Source: Symsagittifera roscoffensis (Eukaryota; Xenacoelomorpha; Acoela; Convolutidae). From it: DNA of 64,000 bases. The first letter of the stretch is position 1, and the number at the start of each line of letters is the position of its first letter. This document shows, one piece after another, positions 52,971-64,000 of this stretch. The translations under genes were made by a program, and so were the position numbers. Location of the stretch: positions 1 through 64,000 of the forward strand of contig NW_026970982.1 in NCBI RefSeq assembly GCF_963678635.1, written 5' to 3'. The notes below the pieces were generated by a model. It saw nothing but the letters and a program-made list of their open reading frames with translations, had not been told where the DNA came from and made no database searches.

Positions 52971-55900
52971 TTAAATAGTCCATCTATCCACAATATCATT
53001 GGCCGTGTAGGGAACATTTATCTCGCAGTAAACTAGCCGTTCAAACACAGATCCGACAAGGAGCCGGGATTTCCAATGGGCTGCACCAGCCGAGCCCATT
53101 ACTATCATCCCATCATCCGAGAACACTTCGTTGATTATGGGCGCCCTGTTCGCAATGGGGTCGTAGGATATTTTGATCACCTGAGAGGCGGGAGCTACGG
53201 GTCCTTTTTTCAGCTGGAAGATACGAAAGAAAACTGGATGCGAGCCTGAAAAACAGCAAGTCAAGTTTGGTTCAAAGGAGTCAATATTAAAACGAAATAA
53301 AACCTAAGTTTCAAAATTAAATCATATTTTAATACAAGTTTCAACAGTGACGGGGCGGGGATATCAAACATATCCCCACATTTTGTGCTAATAACGCGTA
53401 AGCGGAGATTTGATCCGACTTAGATATTAGATATCGTTCCCAATTGAGTTTAGGCATGTTATTTGGTCTATTTAACTCTTTGATATAGCCCGAAATATGT
53501 AAAGTTGTATCTTACGTAGCGTGTCGGGGAACACTGCCCAATAGACCTTAGGAAACAGTAGGAACATTCAGGGTTTTGTCTTGATACAATTAGTCTTGTT
53601 GTTCCGACTTTCGTAACGAAAGTAACGGAATACTTGTGCTCGGCGTGGGTTTTTTTTTCAGAAAAAGTTCAGCTTTTTAACTGGCCATTTTTGACGGGAT
53701 TTTTTATATCACTCAAAAAGGTATTGTTGTCCTGAGCTTAAATTTGAGAAGATAATTTACCTGTGATCTTTTTTCGTGAAGTTATGGGGGTTTAATTATT
53801 GCTATTTTGGCCAGTTTGGGACAATTAACGCGCGATAAATTTCGCGCTATTAACGCGTATGTGGAGATTTAATCCGTCGTAGAAATCGTTCCAAAATGGT
53901 TGAAGGAAGCTTATTTGCCACAATTGTTTGTTACTAGGGGCAAAATTTATCACGTTGTACTTTATATAGCTATGGGGGATGATTTTCACAAAAAGTTTTA
54001 AGTTTCATATTCAATTTTTCATGTTTTTACTGCTCCACAGACCTTAAAAAGCAGTCAGAACAATCAGTGTTTGCCCTGATACGAGCAGTCTTGTTTTGTT
54101 TGAAATTGAGTTTTCAAAATAAATTATTTTCTGAAAATTTTTGTTTATGACTGGAAGAAAAACATTCATCTAAATTATTGTTAAAATCAAAACACAGCAA
54201 AGTCTGCAAAAAGTATTGCTATGTTTTGATACAATTTATTGTACGAAACTGTAAAAAAATATTAGGCTTATTTATTTGGCTTTTTTCATGGTATAATTAA
54301 ACCAATTAGCCAGGGCTATCAATTTTAAAAACAATGGCGAATAAAACACGTTGTCAACATCGCTTTTTGAAACATACGCTTTTTTCGACTCTCCGTCACA
54401 CATTTTAATTTTAGGTTTGAAAAATAGTTCTAGCGTTGATATAATGCAATGAGACTTCACATATTGAAAAACAAAAACTTATGTGGACATCGTGGACCTC
54501 GAAATGCTTGACATCGTAATATCAAGCATTTCATTAAAGCAACAAGGCTGCTCGTATCAGGGCGAGGCCTTGAATGTTCCGAATGCCTTTTAAGGTTTAT
54601 GGAGCAACAATAACCTTAAAAAAATAAATGTAAAACAAAATGAAACTTTTTTTCTCAAATTTGAAATTTTTTCTGAAAATCATCTCCCCAAACGCCATAT
54701 AAAGTAAAAAAAGATAGCTTTCGCTCCTTGTAACAAATCAGTTTTGGCAAATAAGCTTCTTTCAATCAATTTGGAACAATTTCTAAGACGGATTAAATAT
54801 ATCGCGTGTTAATTGTCCCGAATTGGCCAAAATAGCACTCTTTAAACCCCCCTAACTTTACGAAAAATGGTCACAGGTAAAAAAACTTTTCAAATTTAAG
54901 CTCATGACAACAATACCTTTTAAGTGATATAAAAAAATTCTGTCAAAAATGGCTAGTTAAAAAGTCGAAATTTGTCTGAAGAAAAATCCCACCCTGAGCA
55001 CAAATATTCGGTTACTTTCGTTACGAAAGTCGGAACAACAAGTACAAAAGTACAAAAGTAATGCTTTTCGTTTTCAGTACGAAAGTTATGCTTATTTCAT
55101 AACATTTTCAAAGGAACTACTGAAAGAATTTAAATAGACAATGATCGATTGTTATTGATTTTCAAAACATCATTGCAATTGATTGTACTTAAGTTGATCG
55201 TTACCCAAAAAAAATGGTTAGAATCCACAGTTTTCCAAGAAATTAAATTGTTTTAAAAAACAAAAAACTCATCATAATTCACTATATTATAGTTCAGCAA
55301 TCAGTTTTAGCTGAACAACCCTGAAAACTTTCTGAAGGCGCTCTTGGCGTCAAAATATAGTAATTGTGAGATGGGAGAGGTCAGCTAAACCATTCAAAAG
55401 TAGGACTCAAAAAAAAACTTCAAAAAAGCCCAAAAATAACGATATTCTGTTAAATCAGGTTTTCTCAGTTAGGCAGCTGAGAAAATCAATTTGATTGACC
55501 CCCAGAAAAACGGCAAAATTTTTAAGCATTGATACTCTGCGCTATTAAAAAAATCCAAAAATGCGCCTACTCATACATTTATCAGAATTACGTGAATGAG
55601 TTGGGATGGGCGAACTTTTAAACCGCCATCAGCTGAAAAACTAGAAATAATAATAAAAATAAAATGTAAAGATAAATGTGAAAAATAATGAAACGTAATA
55701 TAAAGCAACTAAACTTAACGACAAAAGAACGAGTTTTAAATGAAGTAAGCAATGAAGTTATCCAATATTATTTTTAAATTGACTTTCTTCATATTAAAAT
55801 TTTTAGTATTTTAATCCATTTACAATGGTTAATAATCGATTACTTTTAATTTTACACGAACTGAACATAAATTGAAATATACAATTGGTTATGATCCATG

Positions 55901-58900
55901 AACGCTTGCTGCAAGTTTTTTTTGACACATCATTAGAATATGCTTTCAGTATCTTCACCCGGCTGTAGAAAAAATTGCGCGTTTAGAATTGTCTAAAATT
56001 GTTTTTATTTTTGCAGAAAAAAACTGCATGAAAATTCATTTGTTTGATAACTTCATTTAAGTTTTCATTTTCTATTTCTGTGTTTTAGCGGCTGACGGAC
56101 TATATGACCCAGTAAAAAATTTCCCTATGACAATATCCCCTTTTCCCTAATGCTCTTTTTCTAATAAAAAACACAAAACTGCCAACAATGATAATAGTTT
56201 ATTTTCGACCAATTTTTAAACCCCCGCTTAAACTTTGTTTTTCGCTTGATTTATTTTCCATTCCAGCCAATTTTTAGCTATTCCACGGTTTCAAATATAA
56301 GTTCTCTCCCACCGAGTGGCTTAGAGAAAAATAAGGCAAACCACCTTTTTGTTTAAAACGAACCACCTCAAAAAAATGTTCAAGTCACTTTTAAAATTTT
56401 TAAGGTGGTCACGTCACTGTGAGTTTTTTTAGGGTCTATAGTAGGGGGATACCATGGGAAAAAACCTATTATTGAAAAAAAATGGGTTGCAGTTAGTCGG
56501 TGGTTCAAAATAAAAAATTTGAAAAGTGGGGGAGTTTTATGTGGGGGAGGGGGTGCTATAATGGCATGGAGTCCATTAAGTATTACCGATCCACAGGTCC
56601 CCACTGTCGTGGTCTATCTCGATGTTGTCTGGGTGGGTGTGAGTGGCGATGCTCCTCACATGTTTCAGACTCTTGTCCTTCTGACTCACATCAAACACCT
56701 GGATGTCACCCCCCACGAACTCCGCCACGTACAGGTGTCGTCTGTCCCTCGTGATGGCCAGCCCATTCGGGTAGTTCAGTCCCTCCCACACAACCTGTCC
56801 CAGATAATCAGTAATATAACTTAACGATATTCGGATGTCTGTAACTATCCCCCCCCCCCCCATTTTGCAAAAGGAAAAGATTAGTAACTACGTACAAAAT
56901 TCACATATGCTTAACCGTTGAGTTAGATAACTATTGGGGTGGCAAATCGTTACTAGTACTAAGGGGGGGGGGGGGGGGGGGGGATAGGTGAAGAGATCCC
57001 AATGTTCACCCACACAAGAATAAAATCACTAAAATGCTGTTCTGCTATGTACAACCAGGGGCTGATCTAGGATTTTCTCGAAATGGGGGGGGGGGTATTT
57101 TCAAAAACATTTCGAAAATTTTGAAAAACGGTCCAAAAAAGGCATTTTTAGGCACTTTTTGGAAATTTTTGACCAAAAAATCGCGTTTTTTCGGCGCGCG
57201 CTCCCCCCTTAAAATTAGTATATTGGCGCCAAAACTGGATTTCTTAAAAGTACCAAAGAAGGGACCCTTTGGGTCGGCAGGGGGTCGAATCCCTGAGAAA
57301 AGACTTGTTGAAAATGTTTTTCTGTGCAATGCTGTCTAACAGAAGCTGAAGTTCAAGTAAAACCTGATGATTTTCGTCATCTACAATTTTCAGTGGGTGG
57401 AAAATAATTGTAGATAACAAAGTTTGCTCTTACAAACTCTCCTTAAACATCAAAACACGCAAGGTCACGGCAAAGTTTTTTTTATATGCTTCTTTTGGTT
57501 TTTCATTCACACTCCTTTTTTCATCAGGACATAGACAGTGAACCAACCTTCGCTTCTGACCCGTCAACGTGGATGACCCTTCCCCACTTGAGGAAGCCGA
57601 ATATCTCCCAATACTTCCCCCTCTCAGAAGTGCTGTACTGGTCAATCGTCGCAAAGAAACTGTTCTCCCCCGTCGGCGCAATGTCGTTTATGTTGTAAAT
57701 CAAAGGATGTCTGAAGGCTTTCTTGAATATTAGCCGAATGTTCGCAAAGTCGATGTCGAAAACTTCTATTGCGTCTCCATCTGGCCGATGGTTCACTAAG
57801 AAGAGAGAAATTCGCCCAGTCCGCTGGTTTTCGTAGAATGCAATTCCATGCGGGTTGAAACCCTAAAATTAAACAAGACTGCTCGTATCAGGGCGAAGCC
57901 CTGAATGTTCCGACTGCCTTTTAAGGTCTATGGAGCAGTAATAACATGGAAAATTTAAATGTAATTAAGTGAAATTATTTTTTTTTCTAAAAAGTTAGAG
58001 ATTTTTTTGTGAAACATCTCCCCACACGCCATATTAAGTACAAAGTACGAATCTTGGGTAGTCGCGATACAAGATCTTATAGTAAAATGTTTTATTTTCT
58101 ACCATTTTTCTAAGTAAAAAGCAGCTCGTAGACAGTTTTAGTAGCAGAACTTTTGTATAATTTCACGATAATTTCTAAGTAAAAAGCAGCTCGTAGACAG
58201 TTTTAGTAGCAGAACTTTTGTATAATTTCACGATAATTTGTACAATAAGGAATTAAATGTAATCGGAACATAGGCTGCGCCTTTTCTTTTTCCGCACAAA
58301 AAGCATCTTCTATTGGCGCTTTTAGAAAAATATCTTCTATAGAAAAATAACCAAAAAAATTGCATGTAGTTCTTAAACAGGGGCACAACAGCGGTTCGCC
58401 GTGATGAGCTGTACAGCTCTTGTGTTGGTCCTTTCCCCCGTGGATAAATGGTCTTAACCATCGTAACTTTTAAACTCAACTAATCAAATTCGAGCAGTTT
58501 TGTTCCGACCGCGTCACTCAAATTGACAGCTGGAAGGAACTATGGATTTTCTAGTGCTTTTCCGCCCAAATTTGACGACATCAAAGAAAACTTGTAAGAA
58601 ATCAAGTCTGGTATCACATCCCCGTCCTCCCCCTAACACCCTATAGGGTCTGAGCGTTCTCAGTTGCAAGCAGAGCAACCGTCTTTGATGTTTTTTTTCT
58701 GTGTTCATATTTTGAGATCTGTGGATGAAGACACAAGAAGAAAAAAGACACCAAAAAGTCTGATCGGAACAATCGGCGTTTGCGTGCTAAACTGAAAACA
58801 GGATAAGTTCTCACTGTTGGGTCGTAGTTGGAGCTGAACTGGAACTTGGTCACATTCTGCCAGGGATTCGTGAAGTCGAACAGAAACAGACCCGAGTTTT

Positions 58901-59928
58901 CCACCCATGTCATGTTGCGTCCTGCCAACTTGATCCCCGATCCAATCACCGCTAGTCCATTTGGCAGCACGATCACCTGTCAAATAAGGAAGCTTTGTTT
59001 ATTTTCAAAAGTAGGAACATCAGTCTCAGCTAAGAAAATCTCAGCATCAGAAATTGGTGGTCTTCTCTGTTATACGGCCTAAAATTGCCAATCAGATTGG
59101 AGAATGAGTTTCGAGAATCAGATTCGAAAATCAGATACAAGAATGAGTTTCGAGAATCAGATTCGAGAATCATGCTCGAGAATCAGACTCGAGAATGAGT
59201 TTCGAGAATGAGTTTCGAGAATCAGATTCGAGAATCATATTCGAGAATGAGTTTCGAGAATGAGTTTCGAGAATCAGATTCGAGAATCATATTCGAGAAT
59301 GAGTTTCGAGAATAAGATTCGAGAATTATGTTGTTGAAAAAAATCCGATTCTTTTCAACATAACAGAAAGATGAGTTTTGGGCCGTATAACAGAAAAGAT
59401 CCAAAATTGGCTGTAGATTTTCGTTGGCTGTGTAATTCACTTTTCTTCGTGGTCTTCCATACGACCGTATTCGGTCATATTTTGAGCAACGCACCGGGAC
59501 CTGAGTAAGCACGGCCAGTTTGAGCGCTCGCCGCATATTTTCAGGTGCAGTCATTATTAGTCATTATAATTATTTTTTTTAGGTCGACCCAATTGATTTT
59601 CTGGGCTCTCCCAAATCACTAAAAAGACCCTATATTGACCAAACTTTCTGCGCCGTAGGCAAGTTTTTCAAAAAACATGCCAAAATGGCGTTTTTATCAT
59701 TTTTTTAAGGAAATTTTCGACCAAAAAATCGCGTTGTTGGGCTCAAACCTTTTCTGCTCCGTATTCTAAGCCCTCGACGACTCGACAGGGTCCAGGGTAG
59801 TGGTTATACACATGTTTGCCAATGTCCAGGAGTTTGAACACGTTCGCCTGGTACTGCATATAGAACCCCCCGATCGCCACTATTACTGGCAGGATCCCCC
59901 AACATATCAAGTTCCCAAGCCCCCCCAT
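52971..59928 (-). CDS. Paraoxonase/arylesterase-family protein (PON/MEC-6-like), five exons
   Basis: Host gene. Exons 59928-59749, 58976-58815, 57862-57548, 56794-56587 and 53245-52971; all junctions are GT-AG with matching phase, giving 379 residues. An N-terminal hydrophobic segment (residues 7-24) should anchor it in the membrane, as in paraoxonases and MEC-6. The rest matches a six-bladed propeller: FNPHG (His119, equal to PON1 H115), LVNH (His139, H134), INDI (Asn173/Asp174), YPNG (Asn229), PDNI (Asp275/Asn276), and Cys48 and Cys362 for the conserved disulfide. Glu59 equals PON1 E53, but residue 60 is Lys where PON1 has the calcium ligand Asp54. The frame is open for 14 codons before this ATG, so an upstream start or exon is possible. 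Calcium-dependent lactonase or chaperone-like function is inferred. Confidence 0.88.
53593..55042. mobile_element. Inverted pair of a 500-bp hairpin-ended repeat in intron 4
   Basis: Left arm 53593-54098 and right arm 54540-55042 are near inverse copies. The outer ends share CTTGTTGTTCCGACTTTCGT and its complement, with a palindrome ACTTTCGTWACGAAAGT. The inner ends carry GCTCGTATCAGGGCGA...CCTGA. The 440-base centre is AT-rich with no convincing ORF. Further partial copies lie at 53535-53592, 57870-58075, 60380-60660 and near 61820, so the arm itself is a dispersed repeat unit. It could be a foldback-type non-autonomous DNA transposon or two head-to-head insertions. Confidence 0.7.
55043..56586. 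other. Rest of intron 4 of the paraoxonase-like gene
   Basis: About 1.5 kb of AT-rich intronic DNA. No exon-like segment with PON similarity, and no repeat that I can name. Confidence 0.5.
56849..56983. repeat. Long C and G homopolymers in intron 3
   Basis: A run of 13 C at 56849-56861 and a run of 21 G at 56963-56983, about 100 bases apart and complementary. The first lies only 55 bases from the exon 4 acceptor. Both are prone to quadruplex formation and to length errors in sequencing. Confidence 0.9.
57050..57345. repeat. Short interspersed repeat in intron 3
   Basis: Begins CAGGGGCTGATCTAGGATTT followed by a G run, a type of terminus that I associate with non-autonomous DNA transposons in many invertebrates. 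The body includes GACCAAAAAATCGCG, also present near 59718, and a CGGCGCGCG patch. Open frames on both strands across it have no support. Confidence 0.45.
57870..58075. repeat. Partial copy of the hairpin-ended repeat in intron 2
   Basis: Starts AACAAGACTGCTCGTATCAG and includes TCAGGGCGAAGCCCTGA, a 7-bp stem hairpin, then GTTCCGACTGCCTTTTAAGG. It matches the inner end of the right arm at 54540 and begins only 8 bases inside the intron from the exon 3 acceptor at 57863. Confidence 0.75.
58108..58240. repeat. 65-bp tandem duplication in intron 2
   Basis: TTCTAAGTAAAAAGCAGCTC and the following bases occur twice, at 58108 and 58173, identical over 65 bases. Confidence 0.9.
59094..59335. repeat. 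Minisatellite in intron 1 of the paraoxonase-like gene
   Basis: More than 20 head-to-tail 10-11 bp units of the form GAGAATSAKWTTC (for example GAGAATGAGTTTC and GAGAATCAGATTC), arranged in a higher-order alternation. No spacer-repeat structure. Confidence 0.9.
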
Positions 59929-62900
59929 AAAAGTAATAAGAGCAAGATATAAGTTCAAGTTGGTTTGCAAATAAAGATGCGAATATGCTAACAGATTAGT
60001 TTTGAATTCGAGGCGCGGTTGCGCTTTTAGAGGTTAATTGAAAATATACTAAGTAGAAAGAAACTCCTTAACAGTTCTTGACGGCAAACCGCAGTGAATT
60101 TCAAACAAAGTGGTTTTGACTTCGGAGTAGTTTCAATTCTTAATTACTTGTGTCGATGCACGAAACACTAGGAAAGTTGATTTGTCATAACCTTTGGAAA
60201 TTGTTTTAATTACGATTGTTTTCGTCAATTTTCAGCTTTAAGCGTTCAGATTAGCTATGTGTGATGATCTGACAAATCAACAAAGTTGAAACTTTTAGTA
60301 GGAAAAAAGCAATGTTTTAAACACGTCAAAGAGCATGCCTCAACCCAATTTGAAACATTTTCATGGACGTGTTTTTCTCCGCTAACACAAGAATTGCACG
60401 AAATACATCGCGCGTTAATTGTCCCAAATTGATCAAGTTGGTAAAATTTAAACCCCTATAAGTTTACACAATTGGCCAAAGGTGAAATACTTGTTTTAGA
60501 TTTGAGCTCTGGGCAACATTTTTTTTGCATGATAAAAAAATGCCGTCAAAACTGGAAGTTAAAAGTTAAAAAGTATCTGGAGAAAAAACCATCACGAGCA
60601 CAGTCATTCTCTCATTTTCTTCATAAGTAGTCAGAACAACAAGTATCAGAGGCTTGTTTAGCTGTATAGTTTGTTCCGATTATTTGGGAAATTATCATTA
60701 ATTACCATATGATGCAGTTCATAATTGCCTAAGTTTCTTTATGGATGGTGTTCAGAAAAATTTTTAAAAGTTTTTTCTTAAGCGTATCCTGTTTTTACGG
60801 AATTCCTTTCAGAAACGTTCCAAGCTTATACGAAATTTTTTTATAGATTTCTCTAAAAAATTTCAAATTAAAAATGATACATTTCTTTCATAGCCATGCG
60901 GCAGTTGGAATGATTACACGCCTCATTTCAATTTGAGCAATTGTCCCTCATGCTATGCGTTAGCAGAAATATGGTGAAAATCGCGCCTAAATTGACAAAA
61001 TTGGCACAATTTCAAACCTTTAAACTTATCGAAAATAGGCTGAAGAAGACTTCAACCCGCGCAAAGTCAGCAAAAATTGATTTTTTTAAATATCGGTTAA
61101 CAGAATCAAATACTCCGACCTCTTTTTAATTTTTCGCAAAAACCAAAGGATTTGGACGAGCCAGAGCGACAGTAATTAGTTTTTTGTTCGTTTTTGAATC
61201 TTTACTTTCAGAAATGCATTATTTGAATCAATAATGCTTAAATGGGTTTTCAAATTGCATTATAAAACTAACTAAGTTTTGTCATGAAGTTAGCGAAGAT
61301 GAACAATAGCTCTTTTTTGAGCCAGAGCTTCTTTTTTTCAACAATTAAAGTTAAAATTCCGACAGGTAAGATCAATTTAAGAGTCAGGATTGTTAAGCAA
61401 AAAAAAACAAACTGAGTACAAATTGGCTGTCATTTCTTCAGCAGCCAGCACAAAAAGTTTTTTGGGACAAATTATTTTAAAGCACTTTTTTTTCAAAATA
61501 ATAAGGCTGAAAATGCAATATTTAGAAACTCCCATTAAAAAAAAAACACAACATGACTTGAATAGAACTAAAATATAAAGCTCGATTTCAAAGTCTGAAG
61601 AAATTTGAGAAAATTCAGAGCTTCAAAATAATAATAGTTTTTAAAATAGTTTTCTGGAACTCAAAAAGCAGCCAGAAGTAGTTCTAAGTCGAATTAATAA
61701 AAAGATTTGTCCTTCACTTCAGCATGATAAACTTGATAAGCATGATAGTTTTTTTTTCGTTGAGCTCGAATCCATTTACATCCGTTGAGCTCGAATCTCG
61801 AATCAAATATAACAAATTTGGTGGTATCAGGGCAAATTTCAGGATGTTCCGACTGACCTCCAAAAAGTATCAATCAACATTTGGTTGAAAAAAAAATACT
61901 CTTTCAAGAAAAGCTGAAGAAGATAATCTTACTAGAATCTTTTGCTTCTTCACACGCCTTGCCAAGAACAAAGTATTTTTTTCTCGAGATATGATGCGTC
62001 TTTTGGACCAATTAGTTCACTTTAATTGAGTTTGAAATTCACTTTGAACAAGATTAAATTAGCGCTTTCTCTATGCCTTAGCTGAAAACTGGCGCACATT
62101 TTTTTTATGCCAAATTGGCCGTACTCGCAAATTTAAAAACCCTAAAAATTTGAAAAAAATAGATAAACCTGAACTTTATTGTTGTTGAGCTTTGGAAAAT
62201 AACATATCTCAGATATTATTAAGGCTATTACGAAATTGATACTTTTCTGGACAAAAACTTATTTCGAGCAACAGTATTTCGTTGCTGATTTCGAAAGTCC
62301 GCAGAAAAAATAGAGTATTTGTATGAGTGAAAAATTTCAAATTCTCTGCCTGTTGCTCTAATTTTTCAAAATTGGTTTGCACGAGCATGAGCGACAAAAT
62401 TTGTTGCGTTTTTGATAATTTCTGAACTGCCTCTTTTTATCACCTTGTCTCCTAAATGTTTTATTTGAATCAATATTGCTCAAAATCTGAATCTGCATTA
62501 AAAGACTGGCTGAATAAATGTCCGAGAAAAGAATTGAGCGAAGGTGAATGAATGCTTATAGTTTTGAGCTGTGAGCTGAAATATTTTTAAAGCGATTAGA
62601 TTTAAGGCTCCGCCAACAACTTTCAAAAAAACGAGACTAGTCTGCAAAAAAAAACGCTAACTGAGCACAAAAAAGCCGCCATTTTCTTCAAACATTAAAG
62701 CTGAAAAATCTTGATAACACATCTGAAAGTACTTTCTTTACAAAACATTTACGGCGGAAAATTTCAAACACATTTCAAATTTTCGAGAAAATAAAAAAGG
62801 GAAGACAATTAAAACAATAATGGTTCGTAAACAGCTTTCTGGAACTCAAAAAGCAACCCGGCGTAATACTTAACCGAAATTATAAAGAAAATAGATGATT

Positions 62901-64000
62901 AGCTTAGTATTTTAAGATTGATTTCTTTCCAAGTAATTATTTGTTAAAGCAATTTTTTGACGAAAATTTTTTTTATGACTGAATTGTATAACTAATTGCA
63001 TTGCATTATAAAATTATTGCATTGAAATTTTGAAAATACTTTTTAATTATAAACTTTATTGATAATAATTCAAAATACTGCAATTGGTAAGCGCCATTTG
63101 AATAATTGATAAAAAAATTGTTTCTATTTTTATTTGATTTTCGTATTTTAGAAGCTAATGAGGAAATCTGAAAGAAAAACGGTTAAACATATCAATAAAA
63201 AATGGTTAGTAAATCGTCTTAGAATTAGTTAATTTTGTAGAGTATTTAATTCATACTTACGCCTAACTGGTAGCAACAGATGAGCTTAGGTCCGGATCGG
63301 CCCTTTCATGGAGTAAGTTTGGATATAATACACCGTCTGTTCTTCAATCTATCTGGTTTTGGCCGGATAGGCTCGTGCATTTTCTCAGTCTGATGCCAAT
63401 CCTAGTCTTACTGTTATATCTTATATTTCCTAGTCTCAATAGAGATAGAGAGATACTGGTTTACTGCGAAGCTAGAGGAGAGAAGAAAGCAACTGGTTTC
63501 AATCTTTTTTCTAAACTCTCGTAGCCACTAGAGTTTCACGTTTGCAATAATATAGTGAGATTTAGTTGTGAATTATGGTTGGTTAGTTAATAATATTTTA
63601 CAGTTAAACAAAAAAAATTGTTCAACTAAACCTCACCTCAGAATAAATTCGAGAGACCTCGCCTCAGAATAAGATTGCTGGGAGACTTAGCCTAACTAAA
63701 GAGCTGACTCTCATATTAGTCTGTTAAATATTTTTAAAGTGGCACAAAAGCAATTCCACAACTTTAAGGAGTCAGTAGTGTGTTTTGCGCTGATATAATT
63801 AATCCGGAAATTTTTAATCACAGTTTGGCTAATTCATCTCAGAAAGTTATTGCTCATTGCTTTTTCGAGACCGACTTGAGGCTTCCGAAACTTTAAATTT
63901 CTTAGCTTCCCAAAAAGGGCAACACTGCCAAAGTCGATCTTAGAGCTAGTTGAAAACCGAAAAACAGTGAAATATTCTTAGGAGGGTCGAGTCAAATCAA
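59929..64000. other. Upstream flank of the paraoxonase-like gene, repeat-derived
   Basis: About 4 kb without a supported gene. The first 100-200 bases should contain the gene's 5-prime UTR or promoter, and CTGTTAG near 59990 on the minus strand could be a splice acceptor. 60380-60660 is a copy of the hairpin-ended repeat arm (CATCGCGCGTTAATTGTCCC). 60940-61140 and 62050-62300 are more diverged relatives. 61210-61705 and 62455-62895 are imperfect direct copies of another repeat sharing TTATTTGAATCAATA, AACTGAGYACAAA and TTTCTGGAACTCAAAAAGCA. The last 750 bases are slightly less AT-rich, with an internal repeat ACCTCRCCTCAGAATAA near 63630. Confidence 0.5.
61210..62895. repeat. Two diverged direct copies of a 450-500 bp repeat
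   Basis: Copy 1 at 61210-61705 and copy 2 at 62455-62895. Shared blocks in the same order: TTATTTGAATCAATA, AACTGAGYACAAA, TTTCTTCA followed by GCTGAAAA, and TTTCTGGAACTCAAAAAGCA near the end. No coding potential. Confidence 0.55.

Noticed and set aside
54272-54460. 62-codon ORF between the arms of the inverted repeat, as a possible transposase
   Set aside because: Too short, with no catalytic motif; the centre of the element is ordinary AT-rich DNA.
57034-57339. Overlapping ORFs of about 100 codons on both strands
   Set aside because: Both are readings of a short interspersed repeat with homopolymers, within an intron.
59094-59335. Possible CRISPR-like array
   Set aside because: Units are contiguous 10-11 bp minisatellite repeats without spacers, in an animal intron.
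63255-63720. Possible LTR or primer-binding site (TGGTAGCA, TATA-like sequence, short repeats) at the right edge
   Set aside because: The match to an initiator-tRNA primer site is only eight bases and no second LTR or coding region is visible before the window ends.
1-64000. tRNA, rRNA or bacterial-type operon
   Set aside because: I found no cloverleaf or rRNA-like sequence, and introns, polyadenylation signals and repeat classes are animal-like.

Overview
The window looks like invertebrate animal DNA: AT-rich, gene-poor, GT-AG introns, and packed with transposable elements of several classes. I could not fix the phylum. Only two host protein genes are recognisable with confidence. One is a single-exon prefoldin subunit 5 (minus, 15248-15790). 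The other is a five-exon paraoxonase/arylesterase-family gene (minus, 52971-59928), whose introns hold many repeats.

Layout. 1-10851: right-hand part of a Polinton/Maverick (adintovirus-like) element, cut by the window's left edge. It carries a basic virion-type protein tail, the double-jelly-roll major capsid protein, an adenain-type protease, two minus-strand small proteins, one unrecognised plus-strand protein and a protein-primed family B DNA polymerase with two apparent introns. It ends in a hairpin-like terminal repeat near 10851. 10852-16726: non-coding DNA with three sets of degenerate tandem repeats around the prefoldin gene. 16727-16967: tail of a LINE ORF2.

16968-38174: the main feature, a minus-strand Gypsy/Ty3-type LTR retroelement of about 21.2 kb with 317/319-bp TG...CA LTRs that differ by roughly 4%. 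After a repeat-rich leader come gag, protease, reverse transcriptase/RNase H and integrase. Beyond these lies about 9 kb of extra coding sequence. That block starts after an array of 20-bp repeats and encodes a heptad-repeat coiled coil, a protein with all four SGNH/GDSL hydrolase blocks, a second SGNH-like protein and several proteins I do not recognise. This is the best candidate for something undescribed.

38175-50060: a retroelement graveyard, with a Penelope-like element (minus), a non-LTR element with a probable C-terminal nuclease (plus) and two decayed LTR elements. 50061-52970: AT-rich, with one doubtful small ORF. 52971-59928: the paraoxonase-like gene; intron 4 contains a 1.45-kb inverted pair of a hairpin-ended repeat, and introns 1-3 hold a minisatellite, a 65-bp duplication, another copy of the same repeat and long G/C homopolymers. 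59929-64000: repeat-derived AT-rich DNA without a supported gene.

The two host genes have no evident functional link. The Polinton genes form one virus-like module (capsid, maturation, replication). The Gypsy genes form another, with a downstream block that occupies the position of env in retroviruses but looks enzymatic rather than envelope-like.
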